Positions 8,483-16,883 are shown, counted from the first letter of the stretch. The stretch is DNA of 64,000 nucleotides from UBA4486 sp041984885 (GCA_041984885.1 JBHIXH010000009.1:1-64000); one strand, 5' to 3'. A program made the numbers and translations. Notes: a model not told the origin generated them from the letters alone.

Positions 8483-8563
8483 ACCGTATTCCTCCGAGTT
8501 AGCAATGTAAGAATCTGACTGCAGCCAGCGTCAGGATTTGGCTGTTCTTGATGCTAGTGTAAA

Positions 8564-8578
8564 TGTAAATAATTTACA
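8564..8578. promoter_or_regulatory. 15-bp perfect palindrome between lemA and bfr
   Basis: TGTAAAT-A-ATTTACA is a perfect dyad in the lemA/bfr divergent region, about 25 bp upstream of the bfr -35 box. Its symmetry suggests an operator for a dimeric regulator. It does not match the Fur, FNR or LexA consensus, so the regulator is unknown. Confidence 0.45.
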
Positions 8579-8600
8579 ATTAAAATCAACAAGTTATTGC

Positions 8601-8629
8601 TTGACGCCTCGTGACTTAAACACTATTTT
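8601..8629 (+). promoter_or_regulatory. Sigma70 promoter of bfr
   Basis: TTGACG (8601-8606), a 17-bp spacer and TATTTT (8624-8629) lie 34 bases before the bfr ATG. The ribosome binding site GGAG sits at 8651-8654. No Fur box overlaps it. Confidence 0.6.
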
Positions 8630-8662
8630 CACGCAATCCAGATACTCAACGGAGACGACGAC

Positions 8663-9130
8663 ATGCAGGGCGACAAACAGGTTATCGAGCATTTAAACAA
8701 AGTCTTGAAAAATGAACTGACCGCAATCAACCAGTATTTTCTGCACGCCCGCATGTTCAAGAACTGGGGTCTGAAAGAGCTGGACGAGCATGAGTATCAT
8801 GAATCCATCGACGAGATGAAACATGCGGATAAGTTGATAGAGCGCATCTTGTTTCTCGAGGGTCTGCCGAACCTGCAGGAGCTGGGTCGACTGCGCATTG
8901 GTGAAAATACGCAGGAGATTTTTACGGCGGACCTGGCGCTGGAACATGACGCCCACAAGGATCTCAAAGCCGCAATCGAGTATTGCGAATCGTGCCAGGA
9001 TTATGTCAGCCGCGAATTGTTCGAAGATATTCTCGAGAGTGAAGAAGAGCATATCGACTGGCTGGAGACGCAGTTAGATTTGATCGAACGCGTCGGCCTG
9101 GAGAATTACCAGCAGGCAAAAATGTCGTAG
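8663..9130 (+). CDS. bfr: Bacterioferritin
   Basis: Heme-containing iron-storage protein that forms a 24-subunit shell and mineralises iron. It has 155 residues. All ferroxidase ligands are in place at family numbering (Glu18, Glu51, His54, Glu94, Glu127, His130), as is the heme-ligand Met52, so this is an active ferroxidase-type subunit. It is followed by bfd, whose product is the ferredoxin that reduces bacterioferritin to release iron. bfr has a plain sigma70 promoter, whereas bfd has a Fur-covered one, consistent with storage and release being controlled separately. Confidence 0.97.
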   Translation: MQGDKQVIEHLNKVLKNELTAINQYFLHARMFKNWGLKELDEHEYHESIDEMKHADKLIERILFLEGLPNLQELGRLRIGENTQEIFTADLALEHDAHKDLKAAIEYCESCQDYVSRELFEDILESEEEHIDWLETQLDLIERVGLENYQQAKMS

Positions 9131-9170
9131 CCCGGCTCTCCCGTACCGGGGAGACTTTCATCCTAAATTC

Positions 9171-9199
9171 TTGTTGAAAATGATTCTCATTAGTACTAT
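9171..9199 (+). promoter_or_regulatory. Fur-controlled promoter of bfd
   Basis: The -35 TTGTTG (9171-9176) and -10 TACTAT (9194-9199) have a 17-bp spacer. A Fur box at 9176-9194 (GAAAATGATTCTCATTAGT, 14 of 19 matches to the consensus) covers the spacer, so iron-loaded Fur should block RNA polymerase. Confidence 0.75.
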
Positions 9200-9238
9200 A
9201 TTTCTCTCGTACGATTTTTTCAGCAAGGGTTTTCCACA

Positions 9239-9424
9239 ATGTATGTCTGTGTCTGTAATGCAGTTACCGAAAGCGATATTGAATCGGCCGCCGAGCGTGG
9301 CTGTACCTCGCTGGATGCCTTACATGATGAGCTTAAAGTCGGGACCTGCTGTGGTTGTTGCTGTGATACGGCCGAAGATTGTCTGAATCGGGCGCTGGGT
9401 CAACTACAGCCGACGGCTGCTTGA
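9239..9424 (+). CDS. bfd: Bacterioferritin-associated ferredoxin
   Basis: Small [2Fe-2S] protein of 61 residues that delivers electrons to bacterioferritin to mobilise stored iron. It begins MYVCVCNAV with the CxC ligands (Cys4, Cys6), and the second pair lies in the Cys-rich GTCCGCCCD segment. The extra cysteines there exceed the usual CxxC. It is placed right after bfr with its own Fur-covered promoter, so it should be expressed under iron starvation. Confidence 0.93.
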   Translation: MYVCVCNAVTESDIESAAERGCTSLDALHDELKVGTCCGCCCDTAEDCLNRALGQLQPTAA

Positions 9425-9453
9425 TCTGAATCTACAAATCTCTCTTTGGTACT

Positions 9454-9481
9454 AGCGGGCATCCTCATGCCCGCTTTTTTT
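9454..9481. terminator. Intrinsic terminator between bfd and the small-gene trio
   Basis: A 9-bp stem AGCGGGCAT/ATGCCCGCT with a CCTC loop is followed by seven Ts on the plus strand. It ends bfd transcription and lies exactly at the stop codon of the convergent small gene. Confidence 0.88.
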
Positions 9482-9714
9482 CAGTGCTGGATCTTGCTGT
9501 GAAAATACTCTGTGCCGTGCGCAGGTTCATCCATGCTTTGATTGATTATGTGAGCGGCCAACTGCAGGTTGTCGGCGACCTGCAGGAAATGCTCGTTTTT
9601 CAGGCGTAAAGAAACCGGTCCGATAACGAGCAAGATGGATTTACAGCCCTGGCACATCCAGATCTCACAGGCACGGTGATGAATGAGCGGTATCAGCTCA
9701 CAGTGATTATGCAT
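9481..9714 (-). CDS. Small Cys-containing protein of unknown function, Fur-linked
   Basis: Unrecognised protein of 77 residues. It has His and Cys at the N-terminus (MHNHC), then Cys16 and a CxxC (Cys21, Cys24), a possible metal or Fe-S site, then a hydrophobic stretch ILLVIGPVSLRL. AGGAG sits 8 bases before the ATG. It is the last of three closely spaced small genes read from the Fur-covered promoter near 10350, so an iron-starvation role is likely; that is inference. Confidence 0.65.
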   Translation of the reverse strand: MHNHCELIPLIHHRACEIWMCQGCKSILLVIGPVSLRLKNEHFLQVADNLQLAAHIINQSMDEPAHGTEYFHSKIQH

Positions 9715-9728
9715 ATTGGTTCTCCTGT

Positions 9729-10004
9729 CTAGTGCAGCGTTGAGCTGGTTTTTAAGCGGTTTTCTGATTGTGACCGGATTTTGAAACGACTGTCATCAGC
9801 AGACAATTGTTGCCATTGGGATAACAGGCGTTCCGCCGTTCTCGATAAAAATTCGTTATCTGCCGATACCTCGAGCTGCAGACGTTGCAAGTGATCCTCG
9901 ATGCCGCTGGACACCTGCGGGTTTGGTTGGCGCGCATAACGCGTCATTAAAAACAGGATCGAGGCGATCAGCAAATCGGTATCGGGCGGATTGGCTTTCG
10001 ACAT
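9729..10004 (-). CDS. Small protein of unknown function, Fur-linked
   Basis: Unrecognised, apparently soluble protein of 91 residues, largely helical with a polar C-terminus rich in Ser and Arg. It has a strong AAGGAG 9 bases upstream of the ATG. It is the middle gene of the three-gene set between bfd and the iron-linked porin, with gaps of about 15 bases on either side. No motif gives a function. Confidence 0.65.
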   Translation of the reverse strand: MSKANPPDTDLLIASILFLMTRYARQPNPQVSSGIEDHLQRLQLEVSADNEFLSRTAERLLSQWQQLSADDSRFKIRSQSENRLKTSSTLH

Positions 10005-10021
10005 GGATGTCTCCTTGGCTG

Positions 10022-10315
10022 TTATTTATGTGGGCCGACAGACAGGTTGAACTGCCAGTCATCTTTGCGACTCATGGCCCTGGTTTCGCACGCTTCAAGA
10101 TTCTGTGCGCAGGCGATTAAAAACAGGTTTTTTAGCAACAACTGCATACCGTATTTTTCCGGCTGTAAAAATTCCTCGCGTTTAATCTCGCCACTGTCGA
10201 ACATTTCGTGAATTCGCTCCAGGCGCCAACGTAGCTTGACGTGACCGCTCAGTCGGTCGATGACGCTGAGTTCGGGTTCGCCGTTTTCAAGACGGGCTTC
10301 GATGACATACTGCAT
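10022..10315 (-). CDS. Small protein of unknown function, first gene of Fur-linked trio
   Basis: Unrecognised protein of 97 residues beginning MQYVIEARLENGEPELSVID. The frame is open upstream, but it would run into the promoter, so the ATG at 10315 is preferred. The protein has a beta-rich N-terminus and a helical C-terminus with two cysteines (IACAQNLEACE). It is the first gene after the TTGAGA-N17-TAAGAT promoter whose spacer is a Fur box. It is divergent from the porin. Confidence 0.68.
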   Translation of the reverse strand: MQYVIEARLENGEPELSVIDRLSGHVKLRWRLERIHEMFDSGEIKREEFLQPEKYGMQLLLKNLFLIACAQNLEACETRAMSRKDDWQFNLSVGPHK

Positions 10316-10343
10316 TGCACATATCCCCATATTGGTTATAATA

Positions 10344-10372
10344 ATCTTATTACAAATGATAATTATTCTCAA
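10344..10372 (-). promoter_or_regulatory. Fur-covered divergent promoter region
   Basis: On the minus strand, TTGAGA (10372-10367), a 17-bp spacer and TAAGAT (10349-10344) form a good promoter for the small-gene trio. A Fur box at 10352-10370 (14 of 19 consensus matches, core ATGATAAT) fills the spacer. The same box lies upstream of the porin on the other strand, so one Fur dimer could repress both. Confidence 0.75.
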
Positions 10373-10409
10373 TTGTAATTATTTTAACTTCAATAATAGG
10401 GAGGGGAAA

Positions 10410-11756
10410 ATGAGATTTTCCAAGTCCAAAGCGGCAAAATCATTTAAAACAATGGCTTATGTTTCTGTCGTCAGCATGCTGACTTTCACTGTCCGGGCCG
10501 AAACACCGACCCAGGAAGAGATGTGGAAAATGATCCAGGAGCAACAAAAGATCATTCAGCAGTTACAGGCCCAGCTAAAACAAACGGACGAGAAAGTCGT
10601 GGAAACTGAAAAACAGGTCGCCGAGACAAAGCAGGAAGTGGAGGCCGCGGCCGAGGCCATTGAAGTGGCACAGGAAACCACCAGTGGTGGCAACTGGGCC
10701 GATAAAACCTCGATCGGTGGCTATGGTGAATTGCATTACAACAGTCTGAATGATGAGAATGTGAACGATGGTACCGGGGATGATGACGTCGACCGCATCG
10801 ACTTTCATCGCTTTGTGCTGTACGTCGGTCACGAATTTACCGATGACATCCGTTTCTTCTCCGAAATTGAGGTCGAACATGCATTGGCCGGCGATGGACA
10901 ACCCGGCGAAGTAGAACTGGAACAGGGCTGGATTGAAATGGATATCAATGATCAACACCGAGTCCGTGCCGGTCTGGATATATTACCGATTGGCCTGATC
11001 AACCCGACGCATGAACCGGATACGTTTTATGGTGTAGAGAGAAACCGGATTGAAACAGAAATTATTCCGGCAACCTGGTGGGAAGCCGGTATCAGTTTGA
11101 TCGGGGAACTGGCACCGGGCTGGAACTATGACGTGGTCGTGCATTCCGGTTTAAGCACACCGAACAGTGGCGGCAGCGCGTTTCGTCCGCGTTCCGGCCG
11201 ACTCAAGGTCGCAAATGCTGATGACACCGACCTGGCGACGACCGGGCGCATTCGTTATACCGGTATCGCCGGTCTCGAGATCGGTGTGTCAGGTCAATAC
11301 CAACGCGACATCACCGGCGCGGGTGATTTATTTGAAACCCCGGCCACGTTGTTTGAAGGCCATATCGATTACAAGCACTCCAGCGGTTTTGGTCTGCGTG
11401 CGTTATATGCACGCTGGGACATCGATGATGACAACAATCCGGTACCGGGCGCCGGTGTCGATGCTGCAGATGCCGATGAACTGGTCGGCTGGTACGTCGA
11501 ACCGGCGTATCGATTCAAGTCACCGATGAACATCTGGGGCGATGTCGGTATCTTTGTACGTTACAGCCAGTGGGATGAACGCAACCAGATTGGCGGGGCA
11601 CACCGGTTTGAAGAGTTCAGCCAGTTCACGACCGGTATCAACTGGTGGCCACATGACAACGTCGTGTTTAAATTTGATTATCAGGATGAAGACGCCGATG
11701 GACCGGTCGACCGCGTTCTTGATGGTGTGAACTTCGGTGTCGGTTACCAGTTTTAA
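10410..11756 (+). CDS. Outer-membrane porin with N-terminal coiled coil
   Basis: Predicted OprO/OprP-like porin of 448 residues. The open frame extends upstream through the Fur region, but the ATG at 10410 has an AGGGAGGGG ribosome site and gives a signal peptide ending near VRA-ET. A coiled coil (about residues 35-85, rich in Gln, Glu and Lys) is followed by a beta-barrel pattern starting at SIGGYGELHYN and ending GVNFGVGYQF with the terminal Phe of outer-membrane proteins. The barrel is strongly acidic. The Fur box upstream and fbpABC downstream suggest a route for ferric iron or a ferric chelate across the outer membrane; the true solute is not shown by the sequence. Confidence 0.85.
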   Translation: MRFSKSKAAKSFKTMAYVSVVSMLTFTVRAETPTQEEMWKMIQEQQKIIQQLQAQLKQTDEKVVETEKQVAETKQEVEAAAEAIEVAQETTSGGNWADKTSIGGYGELHYNSLNDENVNDGTGDDDVDRIDFHRFVLYVGHEFTDDIRFFSEIEVEHALAGDGQPGEVELEQGWIEMDINDQHRVRAGLDILPIGLINPTHEPDTFYGVERNRIETEIIPATWWEAGISLIGELAPGWNYDVVVHSGLSTPNSGGSAFRPRSGRLKVANADDTDLATTGRIRYTGIAGLEIGVSGQYQRDITGAGDLFETPATLFEGHIDYKHSSGFGLRALYARWDIDDDNNPVPGAGVDAADADELVGWYVEPAYRFKSPMNIWGDVGIFVRYSQWDERNQIGGAHRFEEFSQFTTGINWWPHDNVVFKFDYQDEDADGPVDRVLDGVNFGVGYQF

Positions 11757-11784
11757 ATCTGTATATTTATGTTGTGTTATTATC

Positions 11785-11809
11785 CGGGGCGTTTTTACGC
11801 CCCGCTTTT
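11785..11809 (+). terminator. Attenuator-like hairpin between porin and FMN-binding gene
   Basis: CGGGGCGT/ACGCCCCG stem with a T-rich 4-base loop, followed by CTTTT. The short T-run suggests partial termination, which would lower expression of the two redox genes relative to the porin. Confidence 0.65.
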
Positions 11810-11814
11810 GATTT

Positions 11815-12339
11815 ATGTTTCGACTCTATCCATACATCTCTGGCTGCTTATTACTTGCCTGTATAAGCGTTAACGCTGTGGCAACCGGTATCTACCAGGA
11901 GCCAGAGGCGTTTATTGCGGATGTGTTTGCCGGTAATCCACCACAGCCAAAACGCCTGTGGATTACGAAAGATCTAAAGACGAAAATCCGGCGAATCATG
12001 GACCGGGACCTGGGCGTATTGCGTTTGCGTTACTGGCAGGAAGCGGATCGAACGGCCTGGATACTGGAAGAGATTGGCAAGGAAAAACCGATCACTACCG
12101 GACTCGTGGTGAAAGACGCTGAACTGGAAAAGCTGAAGATCCTGATCTTTCGTGAGTCGCGGGGATGGGAAGTACGTTACCCGTTTTTTACCGACCAGTT
12201 TAAAGGTGTTCAACTGACAAATGACGGCGAACTGGACAGGCACATTGATGCGATTTCCGGTGCAACGTTGTCCAGGAACGCGATGATTAAATTATCCCGC
12301 CTGGCGTTATCCCTGCACAAAGTAGTCACTGAAAAATGA
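11815..12339 (+). CDS. Periplasmic FMN-binding domain protein
   Basis: Exported protein of 174 residues with a signal peptide (about 1-23) and an FMN_bind domain. The flavinylation motif DAISGATLS is at residues 145-153, where ApbE-type transferases attach FMN covalently to the Thr (Thr151 here). It overlaps the PepSY gene by 4 bases (ATGA). Such flavoproteins carry electrons outside the cytoplasmic membrane. Its place between an iron-linked porin and fbpABC suggests ferric or ferric-chelate reduction; this is inference. No apbE is in the window. Confidence 0.85.
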   Translation: MFRLYPYISGCLLLACISVNAVATGIYQEPEAFIADVFAGNPPQPKRLWITKDLKTKIRRIMDRDLGVLRLRYWQEADRTAWILEEIGKEKPITTGLVVKDAELEKLKILIFRESRGWEVRYPFFTDQFKGVQLTNDGELDRHIDAISGATLSRNAMIKLSRLALSLHKVVTEK

Positions 12340-13055
12340 ACTGGGTTTTCTGGCAGCGTTGGCATCGCCGATTCGGTATCAGTGTTGCGTTAATCGTCAT
12401 CCTGCTCGTGGTTACCGGCATCCTGCTGAACCATACGAGCGAACTGGGATTGGCAGAACAAAACGTATCGAATGAGTTTCTGCTGGACTGGTACGAGATT
12501 CAACCGCAGCAGCAACCGGTTTCGTTCCAGCCTGGCAACCACAGCATCACGCAGATCGATGAGCGGCTTTATTTTGATAAAGAAGAAGTCGCGGATCGCA
12601 TTAATCAATTGCATGGTGCAGTGACGACGAACGAGTTGATTGTCGTCGGGGTCGATACACGCCTGCTGCTGTTTACCCTCGACGGTCAATTGATTGAACA
12701 ACTGGCGGGTGTAGACGGTGTGCCCTCCGGTATGCGGCAACTGGGTATCGATGCAGACAACAACGTCATTGTGCGGGCCGCACACGGTGATTATCGACTC
12801 GATTTACAACAGGTTTCCTGGGAAGAAGAACCGGAGATTGCAGCGCAATGGAGTGAACCCGTCACGTTGGCCGAGGAATTACATGTCTCCCTGTTCGAGC
12901 AATACCGTGGCAAGGGGCTTACGCTGGAACGGGTCATGCTGGACCTGCACTCCGGTCGCATCCTCGGAAGTTGGGGGGTCTGGTTGATCGATGCGGCCGC
13001 GATCCTCATGTTGCTACTGGCTATAACGGGCAGCTGGATGTGGTTGAGACCCTGA
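12336..13055 (+). CDS. PepSY-associated transmembrane protein
   Basis: Inner-membrane protein of 239 residues with one TM helix at each end (about 13-32 and 212-236) and a periplasmic beta-rich middle. The opening WQRWHRRFGISVALIV and the closing LLAITGSWMW are typical of PepSY_TM-type proteins. Histidines near the membrane (His10) could bind heme, as in ferric reductases, but the set of His ligands is small. It is translationally coupled to the FMN-binding gene, so the two probably form one electron-transfer unit. Confidence 0.78.
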   Translation: MNWVFWQRWHRRFGISVALIVILLVVTGILLNHTSELGLAEQNVSNEFLLDWYEIQPQQQPVSFQPGNHSITQIDERLYFDKEEVADRINQLHGAVTTNELIVVGVDTRLLLFTLDGQLIEQLAGVDGVPSGMRQLGIDADNNVIVRAAHGDYRLDLQQVSWEEEPEIAAQWSEPVTLAEELHVSLFEQYRGKGLTLERVMLDLHSGRILGSWGVWLIDAAAILMLLLAITGSWMWLRP

Positions 13056-13090
13056 ACCCGATGAATAAATGATAAGTTTTGGAAACAAAT

Positions 13091-13109
13091 GAGATAAGTT
13101 ATCATTATC
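13091..13109 (+). promoter_or_regulatory. Fur box upstream of fbpA
   Basis: GAGATAAGTTATCATTATC matches the 19-bp Fur consensus at 13 of 19 positions, best in the right half (TATCATTATC). It lies 30 bases before the fbpA ATG, where binding would block transcription of fbpABC. Confidence 0.7.
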
Positions 13110-13138
13110 ATTAAAGTTATTTTCTGGATTTACTACCA

Positions 13139-14143
13139 ATGTCACGCTTAACCGTACTACTGATTTTCACCCTACTGTCTCAGGTCACGTTTGCTGAAGT
13201 GAATGTTTACTCAGCACGAAAGGAGGCGCTGATAAAGCCAATCCTGAAACAGTTCACTGACAAAACCGGGATTCGCGTGAACCTGGTCACCGGCAAGGCA
13301 GATGCGTTAATTAAAAGAATGGAGATCGAAGGGGAACTGAGTCCGGCGGATGCCCTGATCACGGTTGATGCGGCGCGGTTATATCGAGCCAGGGAAAAGG
13401 GCCTGCTACAGGCCCTGCCGGATAACTTTATGGCGGACCGCGTCGAACCCGTTTACCGGGATACGCAAAATACCTGGATCGCGTTGTCCGCACGTTCGCG
13501 CGTGATTGTCTATGCCAGGGACAAGGTCAATCCTGCCGACCTATCCGCTTATGAAGACCTGGTGGATGGCAAGTGGAAAGGCAAGATCTGTGTGCGCTCC
13601 TCTTCGAACATCTATAACCAGTCCTTGATGGCCAGTCTGATTGCCCACCATGGTGCTGAACAGGCAGAACAGTGGGCGAACGGTTTGGTGAACAATTTTG
13701 CCCGTGCGCCGAAAGGCGGTGACCGGGATCAGATCCAGGCCGTTGCGGCCGGTCAATGCCAGTTGGCGCTGGTGAATACGTATTATGTGGGCGGAATGCA
13801 TGAGTCAACGGATACGGCGCAACGACAGGCTGTTAACAAGGTCGCCGTGTTCTGGCCAAATCAACAGGGACGGGGCAGCCATGTCAATGTCAGCGGTATT
13901 GGCATAACGAAATCGGCGCAGAACAGGGAGGCCGCGTTGCAGTTAATCGAGTTCCTGCTCAGTGATGAGGCACAGCGCTGGTATGCGGATACCAATTTTG
14001 AATACCCGGTCGTACCGGGCATCGCGGCCAGCCAGCTGTTACAGTCCTGGGGTGAGTTCAAGGCGGACACGATCGACCTGGAGATGCTTGGTAAAAACAA
14101 TGCCGATGCTGTACGCATCATGGATCGAGCCGGCTGGAAGTAA
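13139..14143 (+). CDS. fbpA: Ferric iron ABC transporter, periplasmic binding protein
   Basis: Ferric-binding protein of 334 residues with a signal peptide (cleavage near TFA-EVN). It starts VNVYSARKE, typical of FbpA/FutA/SfuA. The paired Tyr iron ligands are in NTYYVGG, and the start of the mature protein keeps a Tyr in VYSARKE. It is expected to capture Fe3+ in the periplasm and pass it to FbpBC. A Fur box lies directly upstream. It is followed by fbpB with a 12-base gap. Confidence 0.95.
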   Translation: MSRLTVLLIFTLLSQVTFAEVNVYSARKEALIKPILKQFTDKTGIRVNLVTGKADALIKRMEIEGELSPADALITVDAARLYRAREKGLLQALPDNFMADRVEPVYRDTQNTWIALSARSRVIVYARDKVNPADLSAYEDLVDGKWKGKICVRSSSNIYNQSLMASLIAHHGAEQAEQWANGLVNNFARAPKGGDRDQIQAVAAGQCQLALVNTYYVGGMHESTDTAQRQAVNKVAVFWPNQQGRGSHVNVSGIGITKSAQNREAALQLIEFLLSDEAQRWYADTNFEYPVVPGIAASQLLQSWGEFKADTIDLEMLGKNNADAVRIMDRAGWK

Positions 14144-14155
14144 AGGCCACTGACG

Positions 14156-15853
14156 ATGCATGCGGCAGGCTGGCCATTAACCCGGTCGCTTAACAGGACA
14201 GGCTCATTCGCATTAACCGGCTGGAATGCAGCGCTGGTTATTTTACTCGTAGTTTTTTCTGTTCCGCTGTTAACCGTCCTCAGTAGTGTCTTCATCAGCA
14301 ATGCGGAAGTCTGGCAGCATTTGCGTGCCACCGTTTTAAACGAATACATAAAAAACTCGTTGTTGCTGATGCTGGGCGTCGGCCTGATAACTTTATGCCT
14401 GGGCGTCATCAGCGCCTGGCTGGTGACGATGTTTCGTTTTCCCGGCAGTCGCTGGCTGGACTGGGCATTGTTATTACCGATGTCGATGCCGGCCTACATC
14501 ATCGCGTATACGTATACCGGAGTGCTGGATGTCGGTGGTCCGGTACAGACGGGCATGCGTGAGTTTCTGCAACTGGAGTACGGCCAGTACTGGTTCCCCG
14601 AGATTCGATCGCTGGGTGGTGCGATAGCGATGTTAAGTCTAGTTTTGTATCCGTATGTGTACCTGCTGACGCGGGCCGCGTTTGTTGATCAATCGGTGTG
14701 CGCGCTGGAAGTCGCGCGTTCGCTTGGCTGTTCACCGTTGCAGGCGTTTTATCGCGTCGGTATCGCACTGGCACGCCCGGCAATCATTGTTGGATTATCT
14801 CTCGTGTTGATGGAGACGCTGGCTGACTATGGCACGGTACAATATTTTGGCGTGTCTACTTTTACAACGGGCATTTTCCGTACCTGGTTCGGACTCGGTG
14901 ACAGCCTGGCCGCGGCACAGTTGTCCGCATTCATGATGCTGTTCGTAGTTGTCCTGATCTGGGTTGAATATCGTTCGCGCCGGCGTTCGCGCTACCACCA
15001 TACCAGCAGCAAATACCAACAGATTCGAAAGTTAAAGCTGCACGGTGCTTCAGCATTCGCCGCAAGCCTGTTCTGCCTGTTGCCGCTGTTGACCGGTTTT
15101 GTCATTCCTTTTTGTATATTGTTGCAATCCGCTGCAAAGACGTGGCGGCAGGCCGTCGATGATGAGTTTATCCATTTAATCGTGAACAGTTTTATGCTGG
15201 CGTTTGCCACCGCGATCATTGCCATCGCGTTATCGTTGATTATGGCCTATGGCAAACGCCAATCGACCAGTCGCTTCATCCGTCTGGGTATGCGCGGGGT
15301 CAGTTTTGGTTATGCCTTGCCAGGGACGGTGATCGCAGTTGGTGTGTTATTACCGCTGGCCTGGCTGGACAGGAGCATCAGTGCACTGCTTGAGCAGGTC
15401 ATCGGCGTGAAAACCGGACTGTTATTCAGCGGGACGTTGTTTGCACTGGTGTTTGCCTACCTGGTGCGGTTTATGGCGGTATCCTTTAATACGGTGAATG
15501 CCGGCCTGTTAAAAGTAAAACCGTCCATGGACGAGGCAGCGCAATCAATGGGTATGAGTTTGTTCGCGATGTTAAAAAACATTCACATACCGATGATACG
15601 TGGCAGCCTGTTGACCGCTACCTTGCTCGTGTTTGTCGACGTGTTAAAGGAATTACCGGCAACGTTGATACTAAGGCCGTTTAATTTTAATACACTGGCG
15701 GTCAGGACCTATGAGCTGGCCAACGAGGAGCGACTGGCCGAGGCTGCGTGTCCGGCACTGGCAATCGTGATCGTTTCCCTGATCCCTGTCATATTACTTA
15801 GCCGCTCCATAGCCGAAGCACGCCCGGGCAATCATGCACTCGATAATAGTTAA
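14156..15853 (+). CDS. fbpB: Ferric iron ABC transporter, permease
   Basis: Fused permease of 565 residues with two binding-protein-dependent transport domains and about 12 TM helices. The EAA-type loops are visible as EVARSLGCSPLQAFYRVGIALARP in the first half and DEAAQSMGMSLFAMLKNIHIPMI in the second. Full length for the FbpB/SfuB family. It overlaps fbpC by 20 bases, so expression is coupled. Confidence 0.95.
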   Translation: MHAAGWPLTRSLNRTGSFALTGWNAALVILLVVFSVPLLTVLSSVFISNAEVWQHLRATVLNEYIKNSLLLMLGVGLITLCLGVISAWLVTMFRFPGSRWLDWALLLPMSMPAYIIAYTYTGVLDVGGPVQTGMREFLQLEYGQYWFPEIRSLGGAIAMLSLVLYPYVYLLTRAAFVDQSVCALEVARSLGCSPLQAFYRVGIALARPAIIVGLSLVLMETLADYGTVQYFGVSTFTTGIFRTWFGLGDSLAAAQLSAFMMLFVVVLIWVEYRSRRRSRYHHTSSKYQQIRKLKLHGASAFAASLFCLLPLLTGFVIPFCILLQSAAKTWRQAVDDEFIHLIVNSFMLAFATAIIAIALSLIMAYGKRQSTSRFIRLGMRGVSFGYALPGTVIAVGVLLPLAWLDRSISALLEQVIGVKTGLLFSGTLFALVFAYLVRFMAVSFNTVNAGLLKVKPSMDEAAQSMGMSLFAMLKNIHIPMIRGSLLTATLLVFVDVLKELPATLILRPFNFNTLAVRTYELANEERLAEAACPALAIVIVSLIPVILLSRSIAEARPGNHALDNS

Positions 15854-16883
15854 AAACGTCAGCCTGAGTTACGGATCGACGGACGTCCTGCGCGACGTTT
15901 CGTTTAACATCGATCAGGGTGATATTGCCTGTATTCTCGGTCCAAGTGGTACAGGTAAAACCAGCCTGTTGCGACTCATCGCCGGTTTTGAATCGCTGCA
16001 CAGCGGCGAGATTCACATCAACGGCGTGCTCTGCAGCGACAAGCGCAGCCTGCTGCCGGTTGAGCAGCGAGGTGTCGGCATGGTGTTTCAGGACTTTGCC
16101 CTGTTTCCGCATTTGAATGTGCGGCAAAACATTTTATTCGGTATTAACTCCAGGCCGGACGGTGAAAAACAACAACGCCTGCAGCAACTGGTCGAGTTAT
16201 TACATATTAAGGAATTACTGGACAAGTATCCGCACCAGTTATCCGGTGGACAACAGCAACGCGTTGCCATTGCCCGCGCGCTCGCACCGGGACCGCGGGT
16301 CATGTTGCTGGATGAGCCGTTTTCAAACATTGACGTTGAACTGCGCGAGGAACTGGCACAGGAGGTACGCCAGACACTGAAAGAAGAGGGTGTAACCGCG
16401 ATTATTGTCAGCCACAACCAGCTGGAATCCTTCGCCGTCGCCGATCGCATCGGTGTTATTAACCATGGACGATTGTTGCAGTGGGACAGTGCGTTTAACC
16501 TGTATCACCGGCCGTTCAACCGCTACGTGGCTGAATTTGTCGGTCAGGGTGTGTTTATTGAAGGGCGCGTCATCGGTGATACGGATGTGGAAACCGAACT
16601 GGGCGTTATCAAGGGCACCGCACCGCTCGGTTATCCGCTCGAGTCATATCTGGATGTCCTGATTCGTCCGGATGATATTATTCATGACGATGACAGTGCG
16701 CAGACAGCGATTGTCGAAGACAAGGTGTTTCGTGGCGCCCAGTTTCTTTATACTCTCGCCCTGGAGAGTGGCCAACGTGTACTCAGCCTGGTGCCGAGTC
16801 ACCATAACCACCAATACCAGCAACCGATAGGCATCCGTCTCGAGATCGATCACCTGGTTGTGTTTCCGAAATTGCCGGATTGA
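15834..16883 (+). CDS. fbpC: Ferric iron ABC transporter, ATPase
   Basis: ATPase subunit of 349 residues. It has Walker A GPSGTGKTS, a Q-loop in VFQDFALFPH, signature LSGGQQQR, Walker B VMLLDEPFSNID and a switch His in IIVSHNQ. A C-terminal TOBE-like regulatory domain starts around residue 240. It is the last gene of the Fur-controlled fbpABC operon. Confidence 0.95.
   Translation: MHSIIVKNVSLSYGSTDVLRDVSFNIDQGDIACILGPSGTGKTSLLRLIAGFESLHSGEIHINGVLCSDKRSLLPVEQRGVGMVFQDFALFPHLNVRQNILFGINSRPDGEKQQRLQQLVELLHIKELLDKYPHQLSGGQQQRVAIARALAPGPRVMLLDEPFSNIDVELREELAQEVRQTLKEEGVTAIIVSHNQLESFAVADRIGVINHGRLLQWDSAFNLYHRPFNRYVAEFVGQGVFIEGRVIGDTDVETELGVIKGTAPLGYPLESYLDVLIRPDDIIHDDDSAQTAIVEDKVFRGAQFLYTLALESGQRVLSLVPSHHNHQYQQPIGIRLEIDHLVVFPKLPD

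Noticed and set aside
13861..14409. 182-codon minus-strand open frame
   Set aside because: Antisense to the fbpA/fbpB junction; the sense genes are clear.
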